Assembly (NCBI GenBank): GCA_026122225.1 | Contig: JANEZZ010002243.1 | Span: 558,001 to 622,000 of the forward strand | Source of the DNA: Heloderma charlesbogerti | Lineage: Eukaryota; Chordata; Lepidosauria; Squamata; Helodermatidae | DNA length: 64,000 nucleotides | Direction of reading: 5' to 3' | Part shown: piece after piece, positions 11,430-22,692 of the stretch | Layout: the number at the start of each line of letters is the position of its first letter | How positions within the stretch are numbered: the first letter of the stretch is position 1 | The notes under the pieces: model-generated | Databases searched by the model: none | Told to the model about the DNA's origin: nothing | What the model saw: the letters and a program-made list of their open reading frames with translations, nothing else | Translations under genes and position numbers: made by a program

Positions 11430-11790
11430 AATCAAAAGTGTGTACCAAAAAGTGTGCATTGGGGAAACTTACACACAAAAATGTGTATATTAATGAAAAT
11501 GTTGTTCAAAAATGCATTATATTAGGTGGCGTCTGCCTTCCCTCCCCTGTCCCAACATGCCCTGGAACAATGCTAGGTGTAGGACATTGTGTAGGATGCA
11601 ACATGGGCCCCAGGCTTCCAACACAGTTGATGCTGTTGCCACTTGCTACAGCCCCTGCCAACAGTGAAACCTATCTGTAAGAAACTGTTAAACTATTTTT
11701 TTTGTCCCCCTCGGGAAATTCAGCAAAGTCATGGGCAGTTTCTCTGCCCACAAAAAGGGTGGAGAATTTTGAGAGGCCTTTTGGACCCAG
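11430..11790 (+). repeat. interspersed repeat family R1, copy 2
   Basis: Shares ordered blocks with 13880-14150: ACAGTTGATGCTGTTGCCAC, AAGAAACTGTTAAACT, TTTCTCTGCCCACAAA and TGGAGAATTTTGAG. The first ~90 bp also hold GTGTGCATT and AAAATGCATT motifs like the MITE at 5604-6032, so two repeats may abut. Confidence 0.65.
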
Positions 11791-12432
11791 CTCTCATTAT
11801 CCCCATATTATAAACGGTAGCCTGCTGGTTTTATAGCCTATATGAGAGCGCAGCTAAGACTTGCTGGATCACACTTTCACTTAGCAAAACGTGCTACAAC
11901 AGTTCTCTGTTTACTTGTCTCTACATCTGAGACAACTATAGTAGTCTGTTCTGCACAGTAAACACAAGCAGCCACTGCCAGTGGAGGATGGTGGTTCTGA
12001 TTTCGGTGGGGCTGTGAATCCATTCTCGGTTTCAGTCAGAACCAGCCAGAACTCTCTAAAGGGACTGACTAAAGTGCTGAACCCTGTCCCCAAAATGGGT
12101 CCCCCACCTTGGATAGCTCCTTTCAAGTTCTGGCGGGTGCTGAGGGAAACCAAGAATGGATACACGGCCCCATCAACATCAGAGCCACCAGCCTCCACTG
12201 ATTCCTGCAGTTGGTTGAAGCTGCTAGAGAGGGATGCATCTGTCAGCTTCACTTTCTCGTGCATTTGGATTTTTTTAGACCTCAAGTTTTTTTTTCCATC
12301 CCAAATGTGAACAAATTTTGAACAATCCCGATCCAAAGTGAACTGAAACTAAATTCTCACCTATCTGGACAAATGGAATTCAATGTCTGCAGCTATTCTC
12401 ACAGAGAGGACCAAGTTGTACCTGCATCCCAC
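11791..12432. other. no gene recognised
   Basis: Overlapping open frames occur on both strands (11911-12336), but neither carries a known domain. Inverted similarity between TGATTTCGGTGGGGCTGTG and the segment near 12120-12190 suggests another decayed palindromic repeat. Confidence 0.4.
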
Positions 12433-12974
12433 TAGGGGTTTACGAAACACTTACCTTGTTCCACTGGGGCCATCCGCGGTGGGGGGAGGTGCTCGGCCCC
12501 CCCGTAATCCTCCCCAGCCAGCTCTGCTCCGCAGCGACTCTGCGAAGCCGCCGGTCAGGGCTGCCCACAGCCGGACCTCCATCTGCTGCTGGGCTGTGGA
12601 CGCAATGGCAGCTGCCATTCCAGCTGCCATTTGTATCCCTGTGTTAGCCGTGATAGGCTACATATGTATTTACATAGCCTATCACGGCAAAAGACAGGAA
12701 CGCAAATGGCGTCCCTGCATTAGCTGTGATAGGCTACATAAATACTTACGTAGCCTATCACGGCTTGGCAGGGATGCAAATGGCAGCCGGCATAGCGGCC
12801 GCAGCCTGGCAGTGGCCAGAAGACCACCCAGAGTCACCGGAGCTGCTGCCGCCGGGTAGGCTCTGTCCTGGGGGGATTGCCCTCTTCCACCATGGACTCA
12901 AGGGGGCTGGATTCAAAAGAGTCCAGTTGCTAGTTGCCTCACTGGAGTCCGTGGCAGAATTCTCCAACATCTCA
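12433..12974. mobile_element. hairpin-array hAT element, degraded ends
   Basis: Left end TAGGGGTTTACGAAACACTT is an A-type end. The right end has GGAGTCCGTGGCAGAATTC and a decayed CATCTCA, a B-type end. Two P1 palindromes (about 12646-12690 and 12726-12770) sit between blocks with ATGGCAGCTGCCAT. Flanks CATCCCAC and GAATGCTG do not match, so the insertion site has decayed or is rearranged. Confidence 0.75.
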
Positions 12975-13064
12975 GAATGCTGAGCCTTAAACGCGGATGC
13001 AAGTGGACAAAGCCGAAACCCTGTGAACCAATGCCTTAGTTCATCAACTTTCAGGTTCAGACCC

Positions 13065-13160
13065 TTGCAGCGCAATCCTGTAATGTCTATAAAGGGCAAG
13101 TCTCATTGAGTTCAATGACTCTTGCTCCCAGGTAAGAGGACATAGGATTGCAGTCCAAGT
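13065..13160. repeat. palindromic MITE-like repeat
   Basis: Inverted ends GCAATCCTGTAATG and CATAGGATTGCAG surround CTCATTGAGTTCAATGACTC. It is a member of the family at 9060-9140. Confidence 0.6.
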
Positions 13161-13359
13161 ATATGTATGCCTTTCACCATAGGGACTTCAGCGATCTGTT
13201 CGTGGCAAACCTTGAGCAAGTCACTCTCAGAAATCTACCTCACAGGATCGTTTCGAGGCTAAAACCTTAATAAGAGTCACTTGGAGGGATGGTGGGAGTA
13301 GTGCAGTGCTGAAAATGTCTCCCACGTATCTTCCAACCATTCTCATTCAATCTGACAAA

Positions 13360-13700
13360 AAAGAAATAGCTTTTGAAAAGAAATTCAATGGTGAGGAAAA
13401 TTCAGAGAAATTCTCATAGGTTGTCTTTGGGTTTCTTGTGCTTACCTTACTTATGAGATGGCTTATGAGTGTGTACAAGTGTCCAGTCCTTCATTATACA
13501 ATAATCTCTCTCTGGCAGCCTGCAGCCTCCTTGGCTTCGTACACTTCAATTAGAGTCCAGAGGAAGACATCATGAGGTAATTCCTCCCATAGGGCTTTTT
13601 TCAGATCAGGAAGCACAGACAGCCTGAGAGGCTGCAGAGCAATGGAGAAATGTGTAACACAAAGCCCCCTTACCCCCCCCCCCGCAGTGATTAGGTATGT
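13360..13700. repeat. interspersed repeat family R2, copy 2
   Basis: Opposite-orientation counterpart of 2196-2645, sharing AATTCCTCCCATAGGGCTTT, TTTCAGATCAGGAAG and the run ACACTTCAATTAGAG. A C-rich homopolymer closes it near 13682. Confidence 0.55.
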
Positions 13701-13879
13701 TCAAAAACACCACTAAAATGAATTATAAAACACCCTGGGAATGAAACAGAACAACGCAACCTCTTCCATGCAGCTATATATCTGCATCTGAAGAAAAGCT
13801 TCCGGAAATTGAAGGACAGATGTTGGTTCAGCAGAGCTCCACCTCTTCTCTGAAGCTAGACACAGCACTGCCCCTCTTA

Positions 13880-14150
13880 CACCTGGATTATGGCAGAATG
13901 CAAAATGGGGGCAAGCTTGCCATCACAGTTGATGCTATTGCCACTTGCAGGAGCAGCACAAAACCTTCCCAAGAACCGTATGCAAAAAAAGAGGATGCTG
14001 TGCTGCAACTCAGTGGTGAGTGCTACCTGTGAGAAACTGCTGAGACTCCTCCCCCTGGAGAAATTCGGTGAAATCCACCACCCCCATTTCTCTGCCCACA
14101 AATAGGCTGGAGAATTTTGAGCGACCACACGTGCACAGACAGCTCTAGGT
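13880..14150 (+). repeat. interspersed repeat family R1, copy 3
   Basis: Matches 11430-11790 through CAGTTGATGCTATTGCCACT, GAGAAACTGCTGAGACT, CTCTGCCCACAAATAGG and GGAGAATTTTGAGCGAC. Confidence 0.65.
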
Positions 14151-15618
14151 GGAATAAAAATGTATGCAATGCTCAAAAAAAGTGGGGGGGGGAGGTAAAA
14201 TCTACAATATTTGTTGCAGGTCATACAGACAGAATAAACGAGTAGCACTGATCAAAATAACACAGAGGCCAATTGAATAAGGATATAGTGTGTGCCTTAG
14301 GCTGTGTTGGAGCCGTATCTCATGAAACCATTACTTTATGAACCATTTTTTCTTTCTTACATTCTAGTTGCAGTCCATGAATTAATATTATTCCCATGCA
14401 AGCGATTCACTATTTTTTGTTAGTTTTTTAAAGAAAAATAAATGAACAGGTGAAACACTCAGTTTTGATTTTTAAATTTTCTGACATTCAAATCATGACA
14501 CAAATGGACCCATATTCTGTAATGATGAATGCATAGAACATTTTAAAAATTACAGCATTTTGCCTTCAGTTTCAAGAAGGGCTTTTTGTAATGCGTGCAA
14601 GTTGATTATCTTAATGGCATTATGCCATATCAGAGCCACAAAGGAAGACATACATGTTGCTTTCAGTACTTTACGTCCTTGAACATTTTTATTAGCTTTG
14701 GGAAATATGGATTTATGCAGTTTTAGAGTTCCTATATTTTCTATTTTGAGTATAAGGCCATAACTTTAACTAAAACACATTTATGTTCCAATGGCTATAT
14801 TTATATCTATGCTTTTGGCCTGGAGTTTTTATTGCTGTAGGAAGACTGTGAAACTGTCAACCTTGCTGAACTTGATTAGAATGCACAAAGGAACAGTATT
14901 AATAAAAGCAGAGCTCAGATCATGTAGAATAAAATTAAAATTGTCTTTCTGCTAATCATTTTTCAGTTAGTCAGAACTGTAACATTGCTACTTAAAGGGC
15001 TGGACTATCTATTGGATTGAATGAGATCCTTCACCTGTACTTTCAGAGGTGTAATGCCTGCCTCTGCCCTTATCTTCTTCCATATTTCATCCTTGACCAG
15101 CTGATTGTTTTGCTAGGCCAAAAAGCAAGGAGTTGGGTTGCAGTTGCAGTACGTCCTGTTCTCTACAAGCATATTTGGGTATTGAGAGATGTGGGGTGGG
15201 GTGTGTGTGGAGAGGAGACACATGTTCCTTGAACTTCTTGTTTCTGTGCTTCTCTCTGTATCTGAAGTGGATCTTTCCCACCTCCTCCCGTGGTGAGATA
15301 CGTGACCTCCTCTTGTAGGGACAGCTTGTGCATTTCACCATATGCCCCTATTCCTGGCATCTCATTGAATTTAGTGGGACTTTTAAGTAGCCATGCCTTG
15401 GCTTGACCTATAAATTAATGAAGACCTAAAATTATAATTTATATGATGAACCAAGTTCTCGCACTTCAGAATTTCAGAACATGCTGGTAGTGACGACTTG
15501 GCAGTGTTAGGAAATGATCATTAGAATGTCCAAACTATATGTGATGCTACAGATCTATCACTGAAAATGTCAGTGGCACATCTAGTAACCCCTCATTCCC
15601 TCTCACACACGAATTTAC
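14151..15618. other. no recognised feature
   Basis: AT-rich unique-looking sequence. No exon with plausible splice context and no repeat family I can name. Confidence 0.5.
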
Positions 15619-16032
15619 TAGGGAGGGACAGATCTGTCAATCTCACCAAGATTGTTGCTTTTTTGAATGTTCTTTACATCCCATTCCTGTATGAGCATTC
15701 ATTAAGAAAAAAAAAATCTGTACAGAAATGTATATGCATTTTTTGTAATGTATGCATTTGTGAACATTTTAACTGTATGCATTTTTGGATGCATGCACCC
15801 ATTGACTAAGCATGCTTGTGTGCATTTGGGAAATGTAAGCATTTTTGTTTGCACATTTCCAAATGTATGCATGTTGTTGAATACATTTTTGTTTTGTTTT
15901 GAGGAATGCATTGCAAACTTGGAGATATATGTATTTCCAACTGCAAATTTTGTTTACGTCTGGGAAGTGCAAATTTGGTAAATCTGTAAAAATAAAATAA
16001 ACTCCATAGAGAGAATTTCTCCCACATCCCTA
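15619..16032. mobile_element. hAT-type MITE, ATGCATTTTT-rich, second copy
   Basis: Starts TAGGGAGGGACAGATCTG and ends TTTCTCCCACATCCCTA. The interior has TGTATGCATTTTTGGATGC and ATTTCCAAATGTATGC, like 5604-6032. Flanks GAATTTAC and GATCCCGG do not form a duplication, so the left boundary is tentative. Confidence 0.55.
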
Positions 16033-16169
16033 GATCCCGGGCCAGTCAATATCTGTGAGCCTAATGTACTTCACAAGGTTGTGGTGAGGATGAAATGGGT
16101 GGGGGATGAATCATGTACAGGGCCTTGAAGTCCTTGTAGGAAGGGTCAGACAGACAGCACATAGTTAAA

Positions 16170-16497
16170 ACTATGGAATTCGCTAGCACAGGATGTAGTG
16201 ACGGCCACCAATTTGGATGGCTTTAAAAGGGGGTTGGACAAATTCATGGAGGGAAAGGCTATCAATGGCTACTAGTCTTGATGGCTATGAGCTAACTCCA
16301 GTACCAGAGGCAGTGAGCCTGTGTACACCAGTTGCTAGGGAACATGGGTGTGTGTGATGGTGCTGCTGTTGCGCTCATGCCCTACTTGTATATTTCCTGT
16401 GAGCAACTGGCTGGCCACTGTGTGAACAGAATGCTGGACTAGATGGACCTTTGGTTTGAGACTGCATGGCGTTTCTTATGTTCTTAAGATTTCATCA
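16170..16497 (+). repeat. CR1-type LINE 3' untranslated end
   Basis: Contains AAGGGGGTTGGACAAATTC, AGAATGCTGGACTAGATGG and the terminal TTTCTTATGTTCTT. The same end is present inverted at 22478-22692, showing an interspersed 3'-end fragment. Assignment to CR1 rests on recall of reptile CR1 tails. Confidence 0.65.
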
Positions 16498-16837
16498 CTG
16501 TCCCAGACAAATAAATGTTCATACAATACAAGCAATAAAAGTTAATACAATGAAGTGAATACATAATCAGAATACAAATAAAATCACAGAGGAGTCCATT
16601 CTTCCTAATGTCATGTTCCCTGAACCCACCCCCTCACGCTATCCTAAAGACGATATAGATGAGGAAGGAATACAGGCTACTTTATTTAGGGGAGGACATT
16701 CAGCACCTTCGCCTGGTTTCAGTATGAGGAAGACATGACCCTTCCACCTTCTTCAAACTCGGAAGATGAGCCCCCAATAATATCTCAATTCCATCTGTAC
16801 CTTAGAAGCCAGTGTTTGCAGATTTGGACAAGGGCAC

Positions 16838-17050
16838 TTCATAGAATCATAGAATCATAGAATAGTAGGGTTGGAAGGGGCCTACAAGGCCATCGAGTCC
16901 AACCCCCTGCTCAATGCAGGAATCCAAGTCAGAGCATCCCTGACAGATGGCTGTCCAGTCTCGTCTTGAATGCCTCCAGTGTGGGAGAGCCCACCACCTC
17001 CCTAGGTAATTGGTTCCATTGTTGTATTGCTCTAACAGTCAGGAAGACTT
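16838..17050 (-). repeat. CR1 LINE 3' end
   Basis: Tandem CATAGAAT units followed by GGTTGGAAGGGGCCTACAAG and CATCGAGTCCAACCCCCTGC are the reverse complement of the characteristic CR1 3' terminus with its short terminal repeats. Severely 5'-truncated and non-coding. Confidence 0.85.
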
Positions 17051-17591
17051 CAAGACAGCACAGTCAGCTCCTGCAAAGAGGCAGGGCCAATCACACTACA
17101 GGCCTTGCCAGCCCACATAAGGCTTCAGATGGCTCAGCATTCTGTTGAGATAATGTCTCTCCAGAGTTCAGACAGCAGGACACACTCTGAGCTGCCCTGG
17201 GTCATGGTTAGAGAATCCCCTTCATCTGTTTTCGCGTGACCTAACCAGTGTTTGCCTGATCTAATTTGACTTCATTTAGCCTGACTTGACCTGACTGGGA
17301 GACTGTGTTTGTCTGCTTCCTCTGCCCATCCCTTATGAGCCTAAGGCCCAGCAGAACAGCATAGAATTTGTATTGGGGGTGGGGGATAACTTAGCTACCT
17401 TTTCAGTAATATGGACCATCCCTTAAATAGAAAAATATCAGAGTTTCAGTGGGTCTTCTGGGGAGGGTTCTTAATAAGGGAGAATCTCTCCCCCTCCCCG
17501 GGCTCCCCATATAAATTGCAATATAAAGGAACATAGCAAACAGACTCTATTTAACAAGATGCCACAAGGACAAAGCAACTCACTGAGTGGA
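17051..17591. other. no recognised feature
   Basis: Nothing supported beyond possible old LINE sequence contiguous with the CR1 end. Confidence 0.45.
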
Positions 17592-17656
17592 ATTTTGTTA
17601 ATGTGTTAATTTGTGAACTGCCCACAGAGCTTCAGCTATTGGGTGGTGTGTGTGTT

Positions 17657-17712
<56 letters not shown>
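17592..17712. repeat. LINE 3' tail followed by (TG)n(TA)n
   Basis: TTGTGAACTGCCCACAGAGC and TTCAGCTATTGGGTGG resemble the tail at 9410-9500. The terminal GT tract passes into a pure TA run at about 17667-17712. Confidence 0.7.
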
Positions 17713-17716
<4 letters not shown>

Positions 17717-17931
17717 CATCAGCCAGTTAGCAAAGCAGGGTGCAGCGCATCAAAGTTAGCAAGCATAAATGCTCTCCTGTACTTGTAAACAGTTCGTCTC
17801 TGCAAATATGAGGCTCTGGCAATTCCATAATTCAAAATATTACATAAGAGGATAGTGGAGAGGAAGACTTGTTGGTGGCAATTCTCAGTTGTGTAAATCT
17901 AGGTCTATTAACCTCTGGGCAACAGGGAGCA

Positions 17932-20900
17932 ACTCTGGGCAACTGGAGAAGGAAATGGCAACCCACTCCAGTATTCTTGCCAAGAAAACCCCATGGAACG
18001 TATCACAAGGCTAAAAGATATGACGCCGGAAGATGAGCCCCTCAGGTCGGAAGGTGTCCAATATGCTACTGGGGAAGAGCAGAGGGTATTTCCAAGTAGC
18101 GCCAGAAAGAGTGAAGCGGCTGGGCCAAACCCGAAAGGACACTCAGCTGTGGATGTGTCTGGCGGTGAAAAGAAAATCCGATGCTGTAAAGAACAATATT
18201 GTTTAGGAACCTGGAATGTCAGATCAATGAATCAAGGTAAGCTGGAGGTGGTCAAACATGAGATGGCAAGATTGAACATCGACATCTTGGGAATCAGCGA
18301 ACTCAAATGGACAGGCATGGGCGAATTTAATTCAGGTGACCATCATATCTACTATTGTGGGCAAGAATCCCTTAGAAGAAATGGAGTAGCACTCATAGTC
18401 AACAAAAGGGTGGGAAAAGCAGTACTGGGGTACAATCTTAAAAATGATAGAATGATCTCAGTACGAATCCAAGGCAAACCATTCAACATCACAGTAATTC
18501 AAGTCTATGCCCCAACCACTGAGGCCGAAGAAGCTGAGGTTGATCGGTTCTATGAAGACCTACAACACCTTCTAGAACTAACACCAAAAAAGATGTCCTC
18601 TTTATCATAGGGGATTGGAATGCTAAAGTAGGAAGTCAAGAAATCAGCGGGATAACAGGCAGGCATGGCCTTGGTGTACAAAATGAAGCAGGACAAAAGC
18701 TAATAGAGTTTTGCCAAGAGAACATGCTGATCATAGCAAACACTCTTTTCCAACAGCACAAGAGGCGACTCTACACATGGACGTCACCAGATGGTCAGTA
18801 TCGAAATCAGATTGATTATGTCCTTTGCAGCCAAAGATGGAGAAGCTCCATACAGTCAGTCAAAACAAGACCTGGAGCTGACTGTGGCTCAGATCATGAG
18901 CTGCTTCTTGCAAAATTTTGGCTTAAATTGAAGAACGTCGGGAAAACCACTAAACCGTTCAGGTATGACCTAAATCATATCCCTGATGAATATACAGTGG
19001 AGGTGAGGAATAGATTTCAGGGATTAGACCTGATAGACAGAGTGCCTGAGGAACTATGGACGGAGGTCCGTAACATTGTTCAGGAGGCAGCAACGAAATC
19101 CGTCCCAAAGAAAAAGAAATGTAAGAAAGCCAAGTGGCTGTCAGATGAGGCTTTACAAGTAGCTCACGAAAGAAGGGAAGCGAAAAGCAAGGGAGAAAGG
19201 GGAAGATATACCCAACTGAATGCAGAGTTCCAGAGAATAGCAAGGAGAGACAAGAAGGCCTTCTTAAATGAACAATGCAAAGAAATCGAGGAAAACAACA
19301 GAATGGGAAAGACTAGAGATCTCTTCAAGAAAATTGGAGATCTCAAGGGAACGTTTTGTGCAAAGACGGGCATGATAAAGGACAAAGAAGGCAGGGACCT
19401 AACAGAAGCAGATGAGATTAAGAAGAGGTGGCAAGAATACACAGAAGAACTCTACAGGAAAGATCTGAATGTCCCTGATAGCCATGATAGTGCGGTCACT
19501 GAACTTGAGCCGGACATCCTAGAGAGTGAAGTCAAGTGGGCCTTAGGAAGCATTAGTAACAACAAAGCTAGCGGAGATGACAGTATTCCAGCCGAGCTAT
19601 TTAAAATCCTAGAAGATGATGCTGTTAAAGTGCTGCATTCAATATGCCAACAAATCTGGAACACTCAACAGTGGCCACAAGACTGGAAAAGGTCAGTTTA
19701 CATTCCAATTCCAAAGAAGGGCAACGCCAAAGAGTGTTCAAACTACCGCACAATTGCGCTCATTTCACATGCCAGCAAGGTGATGCTCAAAATCCTACAA
19801 GCTAGGCTTCAGCAGTATGAGAACCGAGAACTACCGGAAGTACAAGCTGGGTTTAGAAGAGGCAGAGGAACTAGAGATCAAATCGCCAACATTCGCTGCA
19901 TCATGGAGAAAGCAAGAGAATTCCAGAAAAACGTCTATTTCTGCTTCATTGACTACGCTAAAGCCTTTGATTGTGTGGATCACAACAAACTGTGGCAAAT
20001 TCTTAAAGAGATGGGAGTACCAGACCACCTTACCTGTCTCCTGAGAAACCTGTACGAGGGTCAAGAAGCAACAGTAAGAACCGGACATGGAACAACCGAG
20101 TGGTTCAAAATTGGGAAAGGAGTACGACAAGGCTGCATATTGTCACCCTGCTTATTTAACTTATATGCAGAGTACATCATGAGAAATGCCGGGTTGGATG
20201 AATCAGAGGTTGGAATTAAGATTGCTGGGAGAATTATCAACAACCTCCGATATGCAGACGATACCACCCTAATGGCAGAAAGCGAAGAGGATCTCAAGAG
20301 CCTCTTGTTGAGGGTGAAAGAGGAGAGTGCAAAAGCTGGTTTGAAACTCAACATTAAAAAAACTAAGATCATGGCATCTGGCCCTATCACTTCCTGGCAT
20401 ATAGAAGGGGAAGAAATGGAAGCAGTGACAGATTTTACTTTCTTGGGCTCCAAGATCACCGCAGACGGTGACTGTAGCCATGAAATTAAAAGACGCTTGC
20501 TCCTTGGGAGGAAAGCTATGGCCAACCTAGACAGCATAGTAAGAAGCAGAGACATCACCTTGCCTACAAAGGTCCGTCTAATCAAAGCTATGGTTTTCCC
20601 AGTAGTAATGTATGGCTGTGAGAGCTGGACTATAAGGAAGGCTGAGCGCCGAAGAATTGATGCTTTCGAACTGTGGTGCTGGAGAAGACTCTTACGAGTC
20701 CCCTGGACTGCAAGGAGGTCAAATCAGTCCATCCTAAAGGAAATCAACCCTGAGTGCTCATTGGAAGGACAGATAATGAAGCTGAAGCTCCAATATTTTG
20801 GCCACCTAATGCGAAGAGAAAACTCCCTGGAAAAGACCCTGATGCTGGGAAAGACTGAAGGCAAAAGGAGAAGGGGACGGCAGAGGATGAGATGGCTAGA

Positions 20901-21028
20901 TAGCATCACGGATGCAATGAATATGAACTTGAGCACGCTCCGGGAGAGAACGCAGGACAGGAAGGCCTGGCGTGCTATGGTCCATGGGGTCACGAAGAGT
21001 CGGACACGACTGAACGACTGAACAACAA
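17932..21028 (+). mobile_element. BovB (RTE) LINE, full length with target-site duplication
   Basis: About 3.1 kb, the usual length for BovB. The 5' leader includes GGAGAAGGAAATGGCAACCC, a block shared with ruminant BovB-derived repeats from memory, and the 3' end is GACTGAACGACTGAACAAC. CAACAGGGAGCA occurs at 17920-17931 and again at 21029-21040, a clean target-site duplication that defines both ends. BovB encodes an endonuclease plus reverse transcriptase that copies its own RNA at a nicked target. Length, duplication and an almost open frame make this the youngest-looking LINE here. Confidence 0.95.
17993..21021 (+). pseudogene. BovB ORF2-type protein (endonuclease-reverse transcriptase), one frameshift
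   Basis: Two long frames cover the protein. The first (17993-18610, 205 codons) holds the apurinic-type endonuclease start: catalytic Asn in GTWNVRS (residue ~75), Glu in ISELKW (~103), and IQVYAPT. At 18590 an A-run has six rather than seven bases, moving the frame to a stop. The intervening piece, 18598-18723, encodes GDWNAKVG in another frame. The second frame (18724-21021, 765 codons counted from an internal Met) has the SDH endonuclease end, the reverse transcriptase with FIDYAKAFD (~408) and YADD (~510), then the C-terminal domain with CESWTIRKAERRRID. All core catalytic motifs are visible. The single indel is the only clear lesion, though substitutions cannot be judged without alignment. 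Confidence 0.95.
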
Positions 21029-21040
21029 CAACAGGGAGCA

Positions 21041-21363
21041 GCCTTCTTTAGGCCATAATTAGCCAGCTCCTCAGGGGAGAAACTCAAGTGTAAGAATTTT
21101 GTTTTTCATAACCCATATCCACTTATTGACTAAGGAATTGGAAAGCAATGAGTGAATGTAAGTAGAGGTGACAGTGAGAAAGTAAAAACATATCCACTGC
21201 TTTAGCACAGTTATCCACATTTTACATTCAGCAGTATATGCCCACTTCCAGATATATAGCTGCATTCCCCAAACACTGGTCCCTTTCCAGTTGAAGCCAC
21301 TAATCTATATGGAACTATAAGAGGAAAGTTGATTCAAAGAACTGGCTTTATAAGCTTAAATAG
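21041..21363. other. no recognised feature
   Basis: Nothing supported in this stretch. Confidence 0.5.
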
Positions 21364-22340
21364 CTAAAGGTATAAAATAGCCAGCTTGTGCAAAAATAAT
21401 ACAAAAGCAAAAAACAAAGACACCCTTGAGATAGCCTGTTGACAGTAATTAGCAGAATCAATTGCCTGCTTTTGTTGTTCAGACCAGAAAACCGTATTTT
21501 GCATTTGAATACCTAAGTATTTTATATGAGTAAATTGTTCTGTTTCATTACCATTTAAGACCCATTTGTACCTTTTACAGTCTTTGGAAAGCACTAGGAC
21601 CTTAGACTTATTAAGCTATTCTTAGTACAATAGGCCCCCAAAGCAGATTGTAAGTGGTTTAGGCCTATTCCTGCTAATGAAAACAGCACAGCATCATCAG
21701 CATAGAGCAATAAAGAGATTCTTATAGAAGACCAATTTTAGGGGAGTGGGATTCAGTGACCCCCTGGCGGCAAAGAGTGGGTATGAGAGGTGGCCTTCCC
21801 ACCCACATCAAATTTGGCTGTACATTTGGTTACACAACATCTAATGAGAAATAAGAAATGTTTGTCTATAGAGGTTTTACTTAATTTAGAACATAGGAAT
21901 TCCACTGGGACTAAGTCAGCAGTTGAATTAAGTGTGTTGAAAGCAGAGAAAAGCTCACCATGAGGAACTGAAGTATATTTCTCTATCAGATGAGCTAAGA
22001 TGCAGCAGCAGTGATCAAGAATAGAGCAACCCGCTCTGAAACCAATCTTTTCCTCCCCAATGATATTGTTCGCCTCGATCCAAGTCAGAAGTGTGTGTTT
22101 TAGAAAACTGCCATATCGTTTCCCAACAACTGAAAGGATGCTGGTAGGCTGATAATTAGCAGGGTTTGTCCTATCTCCTTTTCTAAAATATGGGGACTAT
22201 AATAGCTTTGCTGCTCCAAATATTAGGCATGCACTCAGTTCCACTAATATGGAACTTTTCGTGCAAAAACTAGTAAGGGTGTCCACCACCCTGGTTTGAT
22301 TTTAACAAATCAGGGATTATAGAGTCAAACCCTGGGGCTT
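21364..22340 (-). pseudogene. ancient LINE reverse-transcriptase remnant, clade unassigned
   Basis: Translating the minus strand in pieces gives reverse-transcriptase blocks in order: EEKIGFRAGCSILDH (the GFR block) near 22060-22015, LLYADDAVLF (catalytic YADD) near 21715-21690, and a palm/thumb stretch with YKWVLNGNE and IKYLGIQMQ near 21570-21500. Frame changes and stops separate the blocks. The spacing suits a non-LTR element. It differs clearly from the BovB, CR1 and L2 copies here, and I cannot place it in a clade. It is far more decayed than its neighbours. Confidence 0.75.
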
Positions 22341-22369
22341 TACCGGATTCAAGTTAGAAAAGCAAGGGC

Positions 22370-22462
22370 ACAATCCTATGCATGGTTAGATAGAAAAAAG
22401 TCCTATGACTTCCAGCATTCCCCAGCCAGCATGGCTTCCTGAGGAATGGTGGGAGCTGTAGG
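22370..22462. repeat. half of a palindromic repeat (CAATCCTATGCATG)
   Basis: CACAATCCTATGCATGG, CCCCAGCCAGCATGGC and GGGAGCTGTAGGATTTTG match the palindromic repeat at 48104-48241. Confidence 0.6.
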
Positions 22463-22477
22463 ATTTTGTTTTCTGTA

Positions 22478-22692
22478 TAAACATAAGAGCATAAGAAGAG
22501 CCATGCTGGATCAAACCAAGGGTCCATCTAGTCCAGCATTCTGTTCACACAGTGGCCAACCACTTGTCGACCAGGAACCCACAAGCAGGGCATGGGCACA
22601 ACAGCACGCTCCCACCCATGTTCCCCAGCCACTGCTGTACATAAGCTTACTGCCTCTGGTACTGGAGGTAGCTCATCATAGCCCTACCCATT
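22478..22692 (-). repeat. CR1-type LINE 3' end, minus strand
   Basis: Reverse complement of the 16170-16497 fragment: AAGAGCATAAGAAGAGCC, CTAGTCCAGCATTCTGTTC and CACAGTGGCCAACCA. Confidence 0.7.

Noticed and set aside
12045..12200. Overlapping open frames on both strands as a possible gene pair
   Set aside because: They are sense and antisense readings of inverted repeat sequence and carry no known motif.
17992..18610. A separate small host gene upstream of the LINE
   Set aside because: It is the endonuclease part of the same BovB protein, separated only by a one-base deletion in an A-run.
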